38,127 nt of DNA. Origin: Candidatus Uhrbacteria bacterium. Its GTDB lineage: Bacteria; Patescibacteriota; Patescibacteriia; UBA9934. The position numbers were made by a program, and so were the translations under genes. The notes beneath the pieces are model-generated. The model was not told the DNA's origin, did no database searches, and saw only the letters and a program-made list of their open reading frames with translations. Positions within the stretch are counted from its first letter, which is position 1. Each line of letters begins with the position of its first letter. Of this stretch, positions 7,675 through 16,035 are shown in pieces. Where the stretch lies: NCBI GenBank assembly GCA_030688135.1, contig JAUYIW010000022.1, forward strand, positions 1 through 38,127, read 5' to 3'.

Positions 7675-8550
7675 ATGCTGACTGCCTTTGCGATGTCAAT
7701 AATATCCTTGAATCTTGGGCTTCTGCTTATAATCCAATCCATGAACGTGAAAAGTAAACTCGACTCTGAGGCGTTAATTCTATTTGGAAATTTTCTGTTC
7801 TTAATTGGAGTGCTAATTAGTTTTATTAGTGGACCGGGTTGGTCGCTTACGACACCGGTATTGGTTACTTGCATAGCAATTTGGCTACCGGTTTTGGCCA
7901 TAAAGGCATGCAGGAGATTCAAGCTTACTGAGCTCGTTAACCACCAATGTACATCATTGCTATATACGTCTAGATTGAAAAAAAGGTTGGTAATGCAGAG
8001 GCTTCAGGGCTACGGAACAAGATTCCAAAACTGGTACAGCACTCGCGAACAGGCAATTCTGCCACAAGCTAAATGGCGTGCTGAATATCTATGTAGCCTG
8101 ATCACCGGACCTGGATGGCTTACTGAGCGCGAGCACATCAATCAGATTGCGCACAGCAAGCTTCCAGAGCTACTCGAGCGTCGAAGGTCGCTTAAAGACA
8201 AGGGTCGTCGCGTAGGTGAAATAATCGCAAAGTACCGGTCCAAGGATATTGACGACTTTGCTCGACAACTCCTCGATAAAAGCATTGGGGACAAGCAAAC
8301 GCTGGAAACCCTACTTGCAGAAACTAAACAACAAATTCGAGATTGTGTAACATTCCTTGATCACATCGAGTCTGATTTGATCGTTGCAGTGGAGGAGGGG
8401 AGCGGCCTAGGAGAACTCAGAGAAAACTTTTATTCGCTTTCTGCCCGCATTGAAGCAAGCGAACAATCGCTAACAAAAGCGCACAAGGAAGTAAAAAATC
8501 TTCCAACTATAGTTGCACTGGCCAGAAGACGAGAAAAAGAGCCACGATAG
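7675..8550 (+). CDS. Stand-alone membrane/coiled-coil protein, unknown function
   Basis: I do not recognise this 291-aa protein. Three hydrophobic segments lie in the first 80 residues (around AFAMSIISLNLGLLLIIQ, ALILFGNFLFLIGVLISFI and TPVLVTCIAIWLPVLAI). They are followed by a long charged region (about 90-290) with coiled-coil character, rich in Arg, Leu and Glu (LLERRRSLKDKGRRVGEIIAK). The start is set by the strong ribosome-binding site CGGAGGA at 7664-7670, 4 nt before the ATG; an upstream in-frame TTG has no such site. The gene has its own promoter and terminator and a composition unlike ftsQ. Confidence 0.75.
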   Translation: MLTAFAMSIISLNLGLLLIIQSMNVKSKLDSEALILFGNFLFLIGVLISFISGPGWSLTTPVLVTCIAIWLPVLAIKACRRFKLTELVNHQCTSLLYTSRLKKRLVMQRLQGYGTRFQNWYSTREQAILPQAKWRAEYLCSLITGPGWLTEREHINQIAHSKLPELLERRRSLKDKGRRVGEIIAKYRSKDIDDFARQLLDKSIGDKQTLETLLAETKQQIRDCVTFLDHIESDLIVAVEEGSGLGELRENFYSLSARIEASEQSLTKAHKEVKNLPTIVALARRREKEPR

Positions 8551-8558
8551 GAACTTAC

Positions 8559-8586
8559 ACCGCCGGTAACTGCCTGCGGTTTTTTT
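8559..8586 (+). terminator. Rho-independent terminator of the 7675 gene
   Basis: ACCGC and GCGGT pair around CGGTAACTGCCT and are followed by TTTTTT, starting 9 nt after the stop codon. Confidence 0.75.
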
Positions 8587-9100
8587 ATTCAAATATTCTG
8601 TGCAGTAATGTTTTACGACACAAGTAGATTGGGGAGCACAGTGTGTGGCAGGGCTGTTTGTAAAATAGCTTATACTTTTAGCCATTTGCTCTTTGCTTTT
8701 GGCTAAATAGATAAGTAAAACGTGTTCAAACATTCAGTGGACTGGCAAACACAGCAAAAAGGTCGACAGGGCCGTAACGGACAAAGTTGAACGCAAAACT
8801 ATACGTACCCCAGGTCACATGCGATAAAATGGAAGCGTCGCCAAATATACCTTTTACGACCCAAGAGGAATTCCGAACAGGATTGGGCATAAAGGTAACA
8901 TCAAAAATACATCAATTTAATAATAATTAGAGGTAATAATGCCTCTTTATATACAGATAAAAGACTTGTGAAAGATTTTCTATACTTCTTACTAGCTCCT
9001 CAATTTAGAGTTCCCATACCCTTAACCACATTCTTAATTCTAAATATTGTTAGTTGCACCTCCCCCATTTCCTACTCATAAATATACATGTGTCGTAAAA
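8587..9100. other. Gene-free stretch with fragments of other repeats
   Basis: I see no supported gene. The stretch holds a TAGCCA...TGGCTA hairpin (about 8680-8706), a 26-nt segment at 8762-8787 (GGTCGACAGGG then CCGTAACGGACAAAG) that matches part of the GAAC-box candidate RNA at 30934-31219 in 22 of 26 positions, and a weak AGAGG/CCTCT hairpin with a T-rich tail at 8928-8948. The longest reading frame with ATG (8829, 33 codons) has no ribosome-binding site. Confidence 0.5.
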
Positions 9101-9454
9101 TGGTTAACACCCTGCTGCGTTAGGATCATACGCAATTTAGGTGGAAGATGCATAGAGGCCAAAGGTTAGCTCAACCGGTAAAAACAGCGAATCTCTTGCT
9201 TTCTACCATCTCGAACCCGACTTAACTTTCTGCTGTCGGGTGAGAGATCTTTCGAACCCCACCATCTCGAGGAGCTTGCGATCCACGACGAGAGATCTTT
9301 CGCGGTTCGCTGAGATCTCCGAAAGATTTCTCCTCGCGACCTACATACTCGTCGAAATGGTAACTTTCTACTTATTAAATGGATCAAACAAATCCTAACC
9401 TGGCAGATTAGATGACTCCTCCACCCAAATTGCGTATGATCCCTGCGTTAACCA
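9101..9454. repeat. 354-bp fold-back (MITE-like) element
   Basis: The ends are inverted repeats: TGGTTAAC...GGATCATACGCAATTT at the left and the complement of AAATTGCGTATGATCC...GTTAACCA at the right. Further inward, CCAAAGGTTAG pairs with CTAACCTGG and CTTTCTACCATCTCGA pairs with TCGAAATGGTAACTTTC. The centre carries GAGATC/GATCT palindromes and AAAGATTTCTCCTCG. No transposase is encoded. Related inner sequence occurs at 18899-18983 and, in part, at 15945-16000. It may move as a non-autonomous element or act as a large structured RNA. Confidence 0.65.
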
Positions 9455-9577
9455 ACATCTTACAACTACGCTATTTTTATTCATAAAAGTCATCAGAAAA
9501 AAAAGTAACTCAATCACAAGTCACTTAATAACACTTGGATTCCACCTCAAGTCCCCTACCCTCATTCACGAACTAAG

Positions 9578-9617
9578 AGATCCTTCGACTCGGCTAACGG
9601 CTTACTCGCTCAGGATG
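9578..9617 (-). repeat. REP-like hairpin CATCCTGAGCGA...GTCGAAGGATC
   Basis: Read on the minus strand: CATCCTGAGCGAGTAAGCC then GTTAGCCGAGTCGAAGGATCT, an imperfect hairpin 12 nt after the stop codon of the M23 peptidase gene, where it could end transcription. A half copy (CATCCTGAGCGAA) lies at 19565 and a variant at 36130-36170 inside the truncated fmt copy. Confidence 0.6.
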
Positions 9618-9628
9618 TACAAAAAAGA

Positions 9629-10846
9629 TTAGTACCCAACAACATAGGCTTGCGGATCAACAGGTATTCCGTTTACGCGAACTTCAAAGTGCAAGTGCGG
9701 CCCGGTTGAAAATCCAGTATTTCCAGAGTATCCAATTACTTGGCCTCGTGAGACAAACTGATCAGCTGTAACCGAATAACTCGACAAATGAGCGTATAGC
9801 GTTGCCATTCCGCCCGAATGAATAACCATAACATAATTACCATATGAGCTTCCTTTACGAGCCCATGCGACGACGCCAGGCGCAGCCGAATAAACCGGAG
9901 TCCCTGTAGGAACAGCGGTATCCAGTCCTGAATGTTCAAATAAATGCCTAAACGGATACGTTGGATCGTGGAAAACTGCTGTAATTATACCTCCAGATAA
10001 TGGACGTGTAAGTAAAGAAGGATCACCAACTTGGTCTGACTCTGAAATACGCCTTTCAATATCGGCCTGTAGCTTTACTATCTGTGAAGTGATGTATTGC
10101 TGTTCCTGACGTAGCTCACTCATTAAAACCCTGTATTCGGCTTCAGAATCCTTAGTAATCGCCAGTAGAGCATCCTTTGCATTCTCCTGTTGCTCAAATC
10201 CGGCAAGTTTAATCTTTAACTCACCCTCGAGCTCCTCCAGTTGCACTAATCGCTTCGCCTGTTCCACGCGATTTTTTTCCAGATTTTCTTTTGACACCTT
10301 TGTTCCCTCAAGCGCATTATTTAAATCAGCACTTACATCTTCTAGTTGCTCAATTTCTGTAAATAACTCATTAAAATCTTCTGAGCCAAATAAGATTTCA
10401 ATCAACCCTAATTTATCGTTTAATTGCATTTCAAACAACATTTCTTCAATCATTATCTTTTGAGCTTCTAACTGCTTTTCTTCAAGTTTAATTTTTTCTT
10501 CTAAAATCTGCATCTCGATTTCTTGTCCTTCAATATCGGCCTGTGTCATTGCAACATCAAGCTGTGCAAGTTTCATTTGATTTTCAATAAGCGACAAATC
10601 GTTTCGCAGACTTGCGGACTCATTAGCGTAAAAATTTACTTTTTCCTGATACGAATCCATTTGTCCATTCAATGAATCCATCTGACTCTTCCTGGCATCA
10701 ACTTGACTTTGCAGATCTTCAATTGCAACACTGGTATCATCCACTGCCAAAGAGACGCTTGGTAAAATCAAAATAATAAACAAAACAATTAGCAATGCAT
10801 TTATAGTCCCTTTCCCTAGTTGAATAAAAGTGTTATTCATGTTCAT
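9629..10846 (-). CDS. Secreted M23-family metallo-endopeptidase with coiled coil (EnvC-like)
   Basis: The 405-aa protein has a signal sequence (hydrophobic ALLIVLFIILILPSVSLA, residues about 16-33), a long Gln/Glu/Leu-rich coiled coil (about 36-270) and a C-terminal LytM/M23 domain. The domain shows HSGLD (zinc ligands His and Asp), then YAHLSSYSVTADQFVSRGQ and the second zinc motif in GPHLHFEVR. The active-site residues are present, so it should be a catalytic peptidoglycan endopeptidase rather than a degenerate activator. EnvC-like proteins act at division septa. Its ATG lies 6 nt behind an extended -10 box, suggesting a leaderless mRNA, and 39 nt after gltX. Confidence 0.92.
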   Translation of the reverse strand: MNMNNTFIQLGKGTINALLIVLFIILILPSVSLAVDDTSVAIEDLQSQVDARKSQMDSLNGQMDSYQEKVNFYANESASLRNDLSLIENQMKLAQLDVAMTQADIEGQEIEMQILEEKIKLEEKQLEAQKIMIEEMLFEMQLNDKLGLIEILFGSEDFNELFTEIEQLEDVSADLNNALEGTKVSKENLEKNRVEQAKRLVQLEELEGELKIKLAGFEQQENAKDALLAITKDSEAEYRVLMSELRQEQQYITSQIVKLQADIERRISESDQVGDPSLLTRPLSGGIITAVFHDPTYPFRHLFEHSGLDTAVPTGTPVYSAAPGVVAWARKGSSYGNYVMVIHSGGMATLYAHLSSYSVTADQFVSRGQVIGYSGNTGFSTGPHLHFEVRVNGIPVDPQAYVVGY

Positions 10847-10852
10847 GAAATC

Positions 10853-10861
10853 ATTATAGCA
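10853..10861 (-). promoter_or_regulatory. Extended -10 box of a leaderless M23 peptidase mRNA
   Basis: On the minus strand TGCTATAAT is followed after 6 nt by the ATG, so the predicted transcription start falls on or next to the start codon. No -35 match or SD is visible. The same TGCTATAAT precedes the secreted-protein gene at 31384. Confidence 0.65.
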
Positions 10862-10885
10862 GAAGCTTTCATTCTGAGGAACAGA

Positions 10886-12349
10886 TTATTTATTAAGCAT
10901 CCCGATCGCTTTATCTATACGTTGAAGCGCAGCCCCCTTCCCTAGCGCCCATAAAAACTCAAATGGACTGGCTGACTTTTCATGACCCGAAAGCGCAACG
11001 CGCATTGGCCAAAGAACATTTCCATTTTGAAGTTCATTTGCGTCAATGTATGCCCGTGCCTCTGCTTCAATTTTCTCAACCGACTCAATAGTAGCGTCAT
11101 CTAGTGCTTGAATAAAACCTCGTATGCCGTCAAGCTGGAGCTTTGCGTCAGCCGAGTCAGCTTTTTTCCAAACAAGCATAGAAGGATCATAAGCCGGCTC
11201 GATCAAATATGGATCAATTGCTTCCTGCAACTCATCTAGTCTATGCACACGCTCTCGTTCAACCACAAGCGCGCGACGTACTGGCTCACTCTCAACATCA
11301 GCTTGTACAAAACTACGTGCGGCCTCTGCAAGCTCATCAATCGACAACAAGCGCATATACTCCCGGTTCATCCAGTCAAGTTTTTCCATATTCATTACAG
11401 CTCCTGACTTATTGACCTTGCTCAAATCGAATAACTTTGTAAGTTCAGTACGAGTAAAAATTTCCTTATCTGCCGATGGATTAAACCCAAGCGTTCCAAC
11501 AAAGTTGATAAGAGCGTCAGGAAGATAACCACGCTTTACATAGTCTTCCACAGCAACATCACCCTGACGTTTTGAAAGTTTGGTTTTATCAGGGTTTAGC
11601 AAAAGTGGAACATGTGCGAATTTTGGAAGTTCAAATCCAAGCATCTTATACAAAATTACATGCTTTGGAGCTGACGGAAGCCACTCTTCACCACGAATAA
11701 TATGTGTTATTTGCATTAGAAAATCATCAACAACTACAGCAAGGTGGTAGGTTGGAAATCCATCTGATTTTAGAATTACCTGATCGTCAATTTCTTTATT
11801 GTTTATTTTGATTGTGCCTCGGATTAAATCAGTAAAAGTAGTCTCGCCCTCTGGCACCTTCATTCGAACTACATGAGCTTCTCCAGCATCAATTCGAGCC
11901 TTCACTTCGGCGTTATCCAGCTTACAACACGCACGGTCATACTTTGGGGTTTGTTTTATTGCTTGTTGAGCTTTGCGCATTTCGTCCAACCTTTCGCGAG
12001 TACAAAAACAATAATATGCATCACCTTGCAGAACTAACTGTTGAACGTAAGGCTTGTATATATCGAGTCGTGCAGACTGCGTATATGGACCAAAATCCCC
12101 TTTCTCATCAATTACGCCGTTCGAATCAATGAATGGACCTTCGTCATTTTCAATCCCAAAAACCGCAAGAGACTCTAGTAAATTTTCAACCGCACCCTCG
12201 ACTAACCGTTCGCGGTCGGTGTCTTCGATTCTAATAACAAATTTCCCTCCATTCTGACGAGTAAAGAAGTAATTAAAAAGCGCCGTATGAAGAGTTCCAA
12301 TATGAACAAAACCTGTTGGAGATGGAGCAATGCGAGTTCGGATTTGCAT
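10886..12349 (-). CDS. gltX: Glutamyl-tRNA synthetase, class I
   Basis: This 487-aa enzyme attaches glutamate to tRNA-Glu (and, in organisms with an amidotransferase, to tRNA-Gln). The N-terminal Rossmann domain has RIAPSPTGFVHIGTLHTALF with the HIGH-class signature HIGT at residues 16-19. KLSKRQGD near residue 258 is the KMSKS loop. The C-terminal helical anticodon-binding domain ends RIDKAIGMLNK. Length is normal. Upstream is an AT-rich TTTATT array rather than a recognisable SD. Confidence 0.97.
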   Translation of the reverse strand: MQIRTRIAPSPTGFVHIGTLHTALFNYFFTRQNGGKFVIRIEDTDRERLVEGAVENLLESLAVFGIENDEGPFIDSNGVIDEKGDFGPYTQSARLDIYKPYVQQLVLQGDAYYCFCTRERLDEMRKAQQAIKQTPKYDRACCKLDNAEVKARIDAGEAHVVRMKVPEGETTFTDLIRGTIKINNKEIDDQVILKSDGFPTYHLAVVVDDFLMQITHIIRGEEWLPSAPKHVILYKMLGFELPKFAHVPLLLNPDKTKLSKRQGDVAVEDYVKRGYLPDALINFVGTLGFNPSADKEIFTRTELTKLFDLSKVNKSGAVMNMEKLDWMNREYMRLLSIDELAEAARSFVQADVESEPVRRALVVERERVHRLDELQEAIDPYLIEPAYDPSMLVWKKADSADAKLQLDGIRGFIQALDDATIESVEKIEAEARAYIDANELQNGNVLWPMRVALSGHEKSASPFEFLWALGKGAALQRIDKAIGMLNK

Positions 12350-12358
12350 AGTACATTA

Positions 12359-12405
12359 TTTATTATCAAGAAACTGAATTTATTGCTAGGTACGAATGTT
12401 TATTG
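12359..12405. promoter_or_regulatory. Three TTTATT boxes at 20-bp spacing upstream of gltX
   Basis: TTTATT starts at 12359, 12379 and 12399, exactly 20 bp apart, beginning 10 nt upstream of the gltX start codon. The flanks are not conserved apart from ATG before and RT after the last copy. The same motif and spacing form the larger array at 19379-19524, which also begins about 11 nt upstream of a minus-strand start codon. Confidence 0.5.
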
Positions 12406-12483
12406 TCTGGAAGTTCGAAAGTCTTAAAGTCGGAAAGTCAGTACTAAATACTGGGAACTTTCGGTTGATAACTCTGTTTGCTT

Positions 12484-12522
12484 GTGTGGCACATTTAGTC
12501 CGATCGGACACTTTTTGACACA
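12484..12522. repeat. GTCCGATCGGAC palindrome downstream of the WecG/TagA gene
   Basis: The 12-bp core at 12498-12509 is intact. The surrounding arms differ from the other copies; GTGTG (12484) and CACAC (12518) can pair around the core with a one-nucleotide offset. It lies between gltX and the end of the WecG/TagA gene. Confidence 0.6.
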
Positions 12523-12538
12523 CTTGGTTAGATTAAAA

Positions 12539-13357
12539 TTAAGATCTGGAAAATAGCTGACGAACAACTTCCGGCAAAACGCTTCCGCAGGCGTTAATAA
12601 ATCGACCCTGCCTTACTGTATCTGTTGCAACAAGTATTGGAAACTTTACACTAGCTCTATAAATCCTACCAGCTCTTCTTGGTTCAATTATAACTCGCCA
12701 AAGCCACTCAAGTCCGGCTGACTGCATAGGCTTCGGTGCCCTAGGAAGTTTTCCAGCTATCATTTCAAGCGCTCCTCCAACACCGATTGCAATTCTGACA
12801 CTTGGCAAGCTACTCAAATACTGCGAAATAAACCTTTCCTGCTTTCCCTGCCCTAGCGCAACTGCCAAAACTGCTGGTCCTGAAAAACGAATTTGCTCGA
12901 GTACGCTCTGTGGCATGATCACCTTTCCATCTTCACTCATCCTTACAACCCCCGGATCAATCCCAACACAATTCAAACCAATATGATTTTTCATTAAAGC
13001 CTCTGATGCTAAATTTGCGCTTTCAAAACCTCCTCCTAACAAAACCATTGGCAAATTATGCTTATGACAAAGACTAGCTAACATTTGAAGCGAATCAACT
13101 CCTGTGTGTCTATGTAGTGACTCTGTCCCACCAAAAGCCCGATACGCATAGTTAAGGCCAACGCCATCAGGAATTGATAGATTACTTTGGTTAAGAAGAT
13201 TTTTAAATTCACGATCATCTTTACTTTTTAAAAGCATCTCAGGATTTGGAGTAAACACCATTTTTTGTTCATGGCCTGCTAACCACTGAATCAAAATTTG
13301 CTCGAGCTCTCTTCGAGTAAGGTTATCAAAATTTACATTGTAAATTGAAACTGACAT
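12539..13357 (-). CDS. WecG/TagA/CpsF-family glycosyltransferase
   Basis: This 272-aa protein belongs to the GT26 family, which adds N-acetylmannosamine-type sugars to lipid-linked precursors of teichoic acid or capsule. The family signature FTPNPEMLLKSKDDREFKNL is followed by SIPDGVGLNYAYR, with the conserved Asp in PDG, and later by LAVALGQGKQERFI and GVGGALEMIAGKLPRAPK, then GLEWLWRVIIEPRR, all typical. It is complete and lies one nucleotide from the upstream membrane-protein gene, so the two are co-transcribed and possibly co-translated. Confidence 0.93.
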   Translation of the reverse strand: MSVSIYNVNFDNLTRRELEQILIQWLAGHEQKMVFTPNPEMLLKSKDDREFKNLLNQSNLSIPDGVGLNYAYRAFGGTESLHRHTGVDSLQMLASLCHKHNLPMVLLGGGFESANLASEALMKNHIGLNCVGIDPGVVRMSEDGKVIMPQSVLEQIRFSGPAVLAVALGQGKQERFISQYLSSLPSVRIAIGVGGALEMIAGKLPRAPKPMQSAGLEWLWRVIIEPRRAGRIYRASVKFPILVATDTVRQGRFINACGSVLPEVVRQLFSRS

Positions 13358-13358
13358 T

Positions 13359-13766
13359 TTAATGACGATAATAAACGAGTAACGCTATTACTCCACCTGT
13401 AAGATCGAAAAAGAAATCAGCCATGGTGTCGGTAAGTCCCATTTGCCTCAAAGGTTTTTCGCTCAAAAGTTGATCGAGTAAAAATTCATGAAACTCCCAG
13501 GCAACACTTATTAACGCAACAATCCCCAGAACAAAAAGAGGGACAAGCCACCATTTCAAGTGACGCACCATTCTGCCTTTGAATCTAATATCTTCAATGC
13601 CTTCGGTCCAAATTGCTAATCCTAGCGCCGCTGCTGCAAACCCTCCGCCAAAATGCATTGGAATGTCGTACCAATCAAAAAAACTATACAAATCAAATGC
13701 TATTCCAAGAGCGTGCAGAACAAGCACAACCATGATTAAGATAAAAGCTCTATTGTAAGTCATCAT
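13359..13766 (-). CDS. YjdF/DUF2238-like four-helix membrane protein
   Basis: The 135-aa protein has about four transmembrane helices. It keeps the family-like polar motifs in or next to membrane segments: YDIPMHFGGGFAAAALGL, VAWEFHEFLLDQL and DTMADFFFDLTGGVIALLVY. These His, Glu and Asp positions resemble YjdF/DUF2238 proteins, whose biochemical role I cannot state. It is the first gene of a two-gene unit with the WecG/TagA glycosyltransferase, so an envelope role is a reasonable inference. Confidence 0.75.
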   Translation of the reverse strand: MMTYNRAFILIMVVLVLHALGIAFDLYSFFDWYDIPMHFGGGFAAAALGLAIWTEGIEDIRFKGRMVRHLKWWLVPLFVLGIVALISVAWEFHEFLLDQLLSEKPLRQMGLTDTMADFFFDLTGGVIALLVYYRH

Positions 13767-13809
13767 AATGCAATTTTAACAGAAATTAAGTATTTTTGGA
13801 ATACTTAGC

Positions 13810-13838
13810 TTGACAAAATCGCAAATTTGAACTAGGTT
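13810..13838 (+). promoter_or_regulatory. Promoter of the 13916 lipoprotein gene
   Basis: TTGACA at 13810-13815, a 17-nt spacer and TAGGTT at 13833-13838, about 70 nt before a very strong ribosome-binding site (AAAGGAGGACAG). The adjacent minus-strand gene starts 44 nt away, so this is a divergent promoter region. Confidence 0.6.
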
Positions 13839-13915
13839 GTAAGGTCTAGTTCCTTAGAAATCTGTAGGTTTTCCTGTGGATTTCGTAAACTCAAACTGAA
13901 AAAAAGGAGGACAGA

Positions 13916-15817
13916 ATGTCCAATTTCATCACGTTCGTATTCCTGCTGTTGGCCATAGGTTGCGAAGTCGAGGAAACCAAGGTCGGCGAGAAGTCTGACG
14001 AACCGATCCCTTGTGACGGAACGGCCACTAACTGGCCAGCCGAAGATATAATGCACGCGCTCTATGTTTACGAGGATGGTTCTGCATTCATGTGGAGCAT
14101 CTACAACGTAGTGCTCGATCGCAAGTCATCGAACTGCGTTCGTACCGACGGCGACTACAAAGGGCTTACAGTTCCATGGAGCTGTATTGAACCAGTTGCT
14201 GGCGAACTGTTCGCCGACGGCAAGTGCCCTGCACGCAAGTGCATGTTTAATGTTTCGAACTCTGGTCCTTGCCCCGAAGCATATCTCGAGGACACTGGAG
14301 AAACCGGTGAAATCGAAACTCAGCCCGAAGCAAAACCAAGGACAGTTCGAAAGAGCCGGCCTGCAAAGGCAAAGGCTCCGACGGTAGAGGAAAAAGACAA
14401 GCAGATCTCACAGCTGGCAGTCGTTCACAACGCTCAACTTGAGCTGATTATTGAATCCGAATCCGAATCCGGATACAAAGTCGAGATGGAGTTCATTGGC
14501 AAACCAGAGCCCGAGCCTGATCTCGAGCTTGAACCCATCGCTCAGCCGGTTATCGAGGATGTAGAAACTCCAAAACTGCAAGCGAGCGTCCCTGATGCCG
14601 CTCCTGACATCAATCAGGAACCTACGGTTCATATGACAGAGCCTGTCGTGCAACCTGCGTCAGTAGGGATAGACATCGCTCAACTCAAGAAGCATAAAAC
14701 TGATATCCCGATTGCCAAAATCGAGCAAACCGTGCCAGAAGATAAGAACCAAAAAAAGGTGCTTTCTGTAAATAGCGACGGGAGCACGACGGTTCAGTAC
14801 GTTGACCGCGAGCCGGCTAAGCCAGCAAAGCAGGTTACGAAACCTGAACTAGAGCTTGTAGTGGCAGATCTAGAACCTCCGAAATCAAGCGTTCAACCAC
14901 TCGGACCAGTAGAAATACAGGCCGAAGCCAATGCAATCCGCAAGGCAACGCGCGAACAGCTTGAAGACGGCGACCTGGCGCCAATTGGCGACACGTACCA
15001 AACAATGCGAGTCGTAACTAGCGTCGATTCGGAAGTCATGGTCGTTCTTCCACCTAGAGGATCTTTGGACTTTCCAGTCGAAGGGCCAGGTACAGTGCTC
15101 CTTGAGGCGAGAATTCTCTACGAAAGTAGCGCAAGCGAAACAACGGAGGGAATTATCATAGGAACACACAAGGGAGTGTACAGAAACTCTCTCGAGTTCC
15201 GCAAAGCGCAGGAAGCAAATGCGATTATTGAGGGTAGTACACAGGTGCCATCATTGACCGCGACTGGAAAATTCGAGGTCAGGGAGGACGACAAGTTCCT
15301 CAATCTGTTGAATCCTTCCGCCGAAGGACCATGCCTGATTCGCCTGCATCTCATCATGAGTACTCCACTCGAAGGTGCGGATAGAGGCCCGCAGTTCCGT
15401 ACACCGAACTACGCTCAAATGGAACCAGCGAAGGGAAAAATGATAGTTGCGCCAGAACCAAACTGGCAAGACGTGCAGAGTGGCATGCACAGAAGTCACG
15501 ACTACCTAGTCAAGCACGTTGATTCGCTCGTGCAAAACACACGGGCTGATCTGGACATGTGCTACCTGACAGGTATGACCGAGGCTCCTGGACTCGAAGG
15601 TCGTATTGTAGTGAAGATCGTACTAGATACTGAAGGCAACTCCGAAGTATCGATCCCCTACTCCAATATGGGTGGTTTGGTAGGTTTCCAAACCTGTCTT
15701 TCTTTCACGTTTGAGACAATAGATTATACGGATGCAAACGGTGTACCCTACGAGGACTTCGTTGCCTACGTACCGGTGGACTTTACCGCCGAGACGTCTC
15801 CGGGATTTTTCCGGTAG
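13916..15817 (+). CDS. Large lipoprotein with TonB/AgmX-like C-terminal domain
   Basis: The 633-aa protein begins with a short lipoprotein signal (FVFLLLAIGC, Cys16). A Cys-containing region (about 17-125) is followed by a long low-complexity linker rich in Glu, Pro and Lys (about 125-320) and a globular part. The last 110 residues (VKHVDSLVQNTRADLDMCYL, then PGLEGRIVVKIVLDTEGN, a second Cys, and YVPVDF at the end) resemble the AgmX/PglI and TonB C-terminal fold of myxobacterial envelope proteins. That is unexpected in a cell plan without an outer membrane. It has its own promoter, AAAGGAGG ribosome-binding site and GC-rich terminator, and a composition richer in GC than clpB or serS, so recent acquisition is plausible. 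Confidence 0.8.
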   Translation: MSNFITFVFLLLAIGCEVEETKVGEKSDEPIPCDGTATNWPAEDIMHALYVYEDGSAFMWSIYNVVLDRKSSNCVRTDGDYKGLTVPWSCIEPVAGELFADGKCPARKCMFNVSNSGPCPEAYLEDTGETGEIETQPEAKPRTVRKSRPAKAKAPTVEEKDKQISQLAVVHNAQLELIIESESESGYKVEMEFIGKPEPEPDLELEPIAQPVIEDVETPKLQASVPDAAPDINQEPTVHMTEPVVQPASVGIDIAQLKKHKTDIPIAKIEQTVPEDKNQKKVLSVNSDGSTTVQYVDREPAKPAKQVTKPELELVVADLEPPKSSVQPLGPVEIQAEANAIRKATREQLEDGDLAPIGDTYQTMRVVTSVDSEVMVVLPPRGSLDFPVEGPGTVLLEARILYESSASETTEGIIIGTHKGVYRNSLEFRKAQEANAIIEGSTQVPSLTATGKFEVREDDKFLNLLNPSAEGPCLIRLHLIMSTPLEGADRGPQFRTPNYAQMEPAKGKMIVAPEPNWQDVQSGMHRSHDYLVKHVDSLVQNTRADLDMCYLTGMTEAPGLEGRIVVKIVLDTEGNSEVSIPYSNMGGLVGFQTCLSFTFETIDYTDANGVPYEDFVAYVPVDFTAETSPGFFR

Positions 15818-15832
15818 ACGCCGAAACAACTG

Positions 15833-15864
15833 CCCCCGCTTACGCAAGTACGCGGGGGTTTTTA
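15833..15864 (+). terminator. Strong rho-independent terminator
   Basis: CCCCCGC pairs with GCGGGGG; inner TAC/GTA pairs close a GCAA tetraloop, and the stem is followed by TTTTT. It ends the lipoprotein transcript 15 nt after the stop codon. Confidence 0.9.
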
Positions 15865-16035
15865 TTTGGTTTTAGGTGTTAGGTTATAGATGATTACTCT
15901 GATGAACAAAGATAGGTAGTCATGTAGGTACCCTATTCATCACGTCCGAATAGATTTCTCCACTCCTTTCTGTCGGTCGAAATGGTAGTTATCGTGTCTT
16001 CAGCCAATAGTCCCTAGTCCTTCTCCACAATAACC

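Noticed and set aside
9150..9230. tRNA-like stretch (TTAGCTCAACCGGTA) in the fold-back element
   Set aside because: No acceptor stem, anticodon arm or T-arm can be paired with it on either strand; at most a D-arm relic.
13916..15817. Long reading frames on the minus strand opposite the large lipoprotein
   Set aside because: They are broken into short pieces without start signals, while the plus frame has promoter, SD, signal peptide and terminator.
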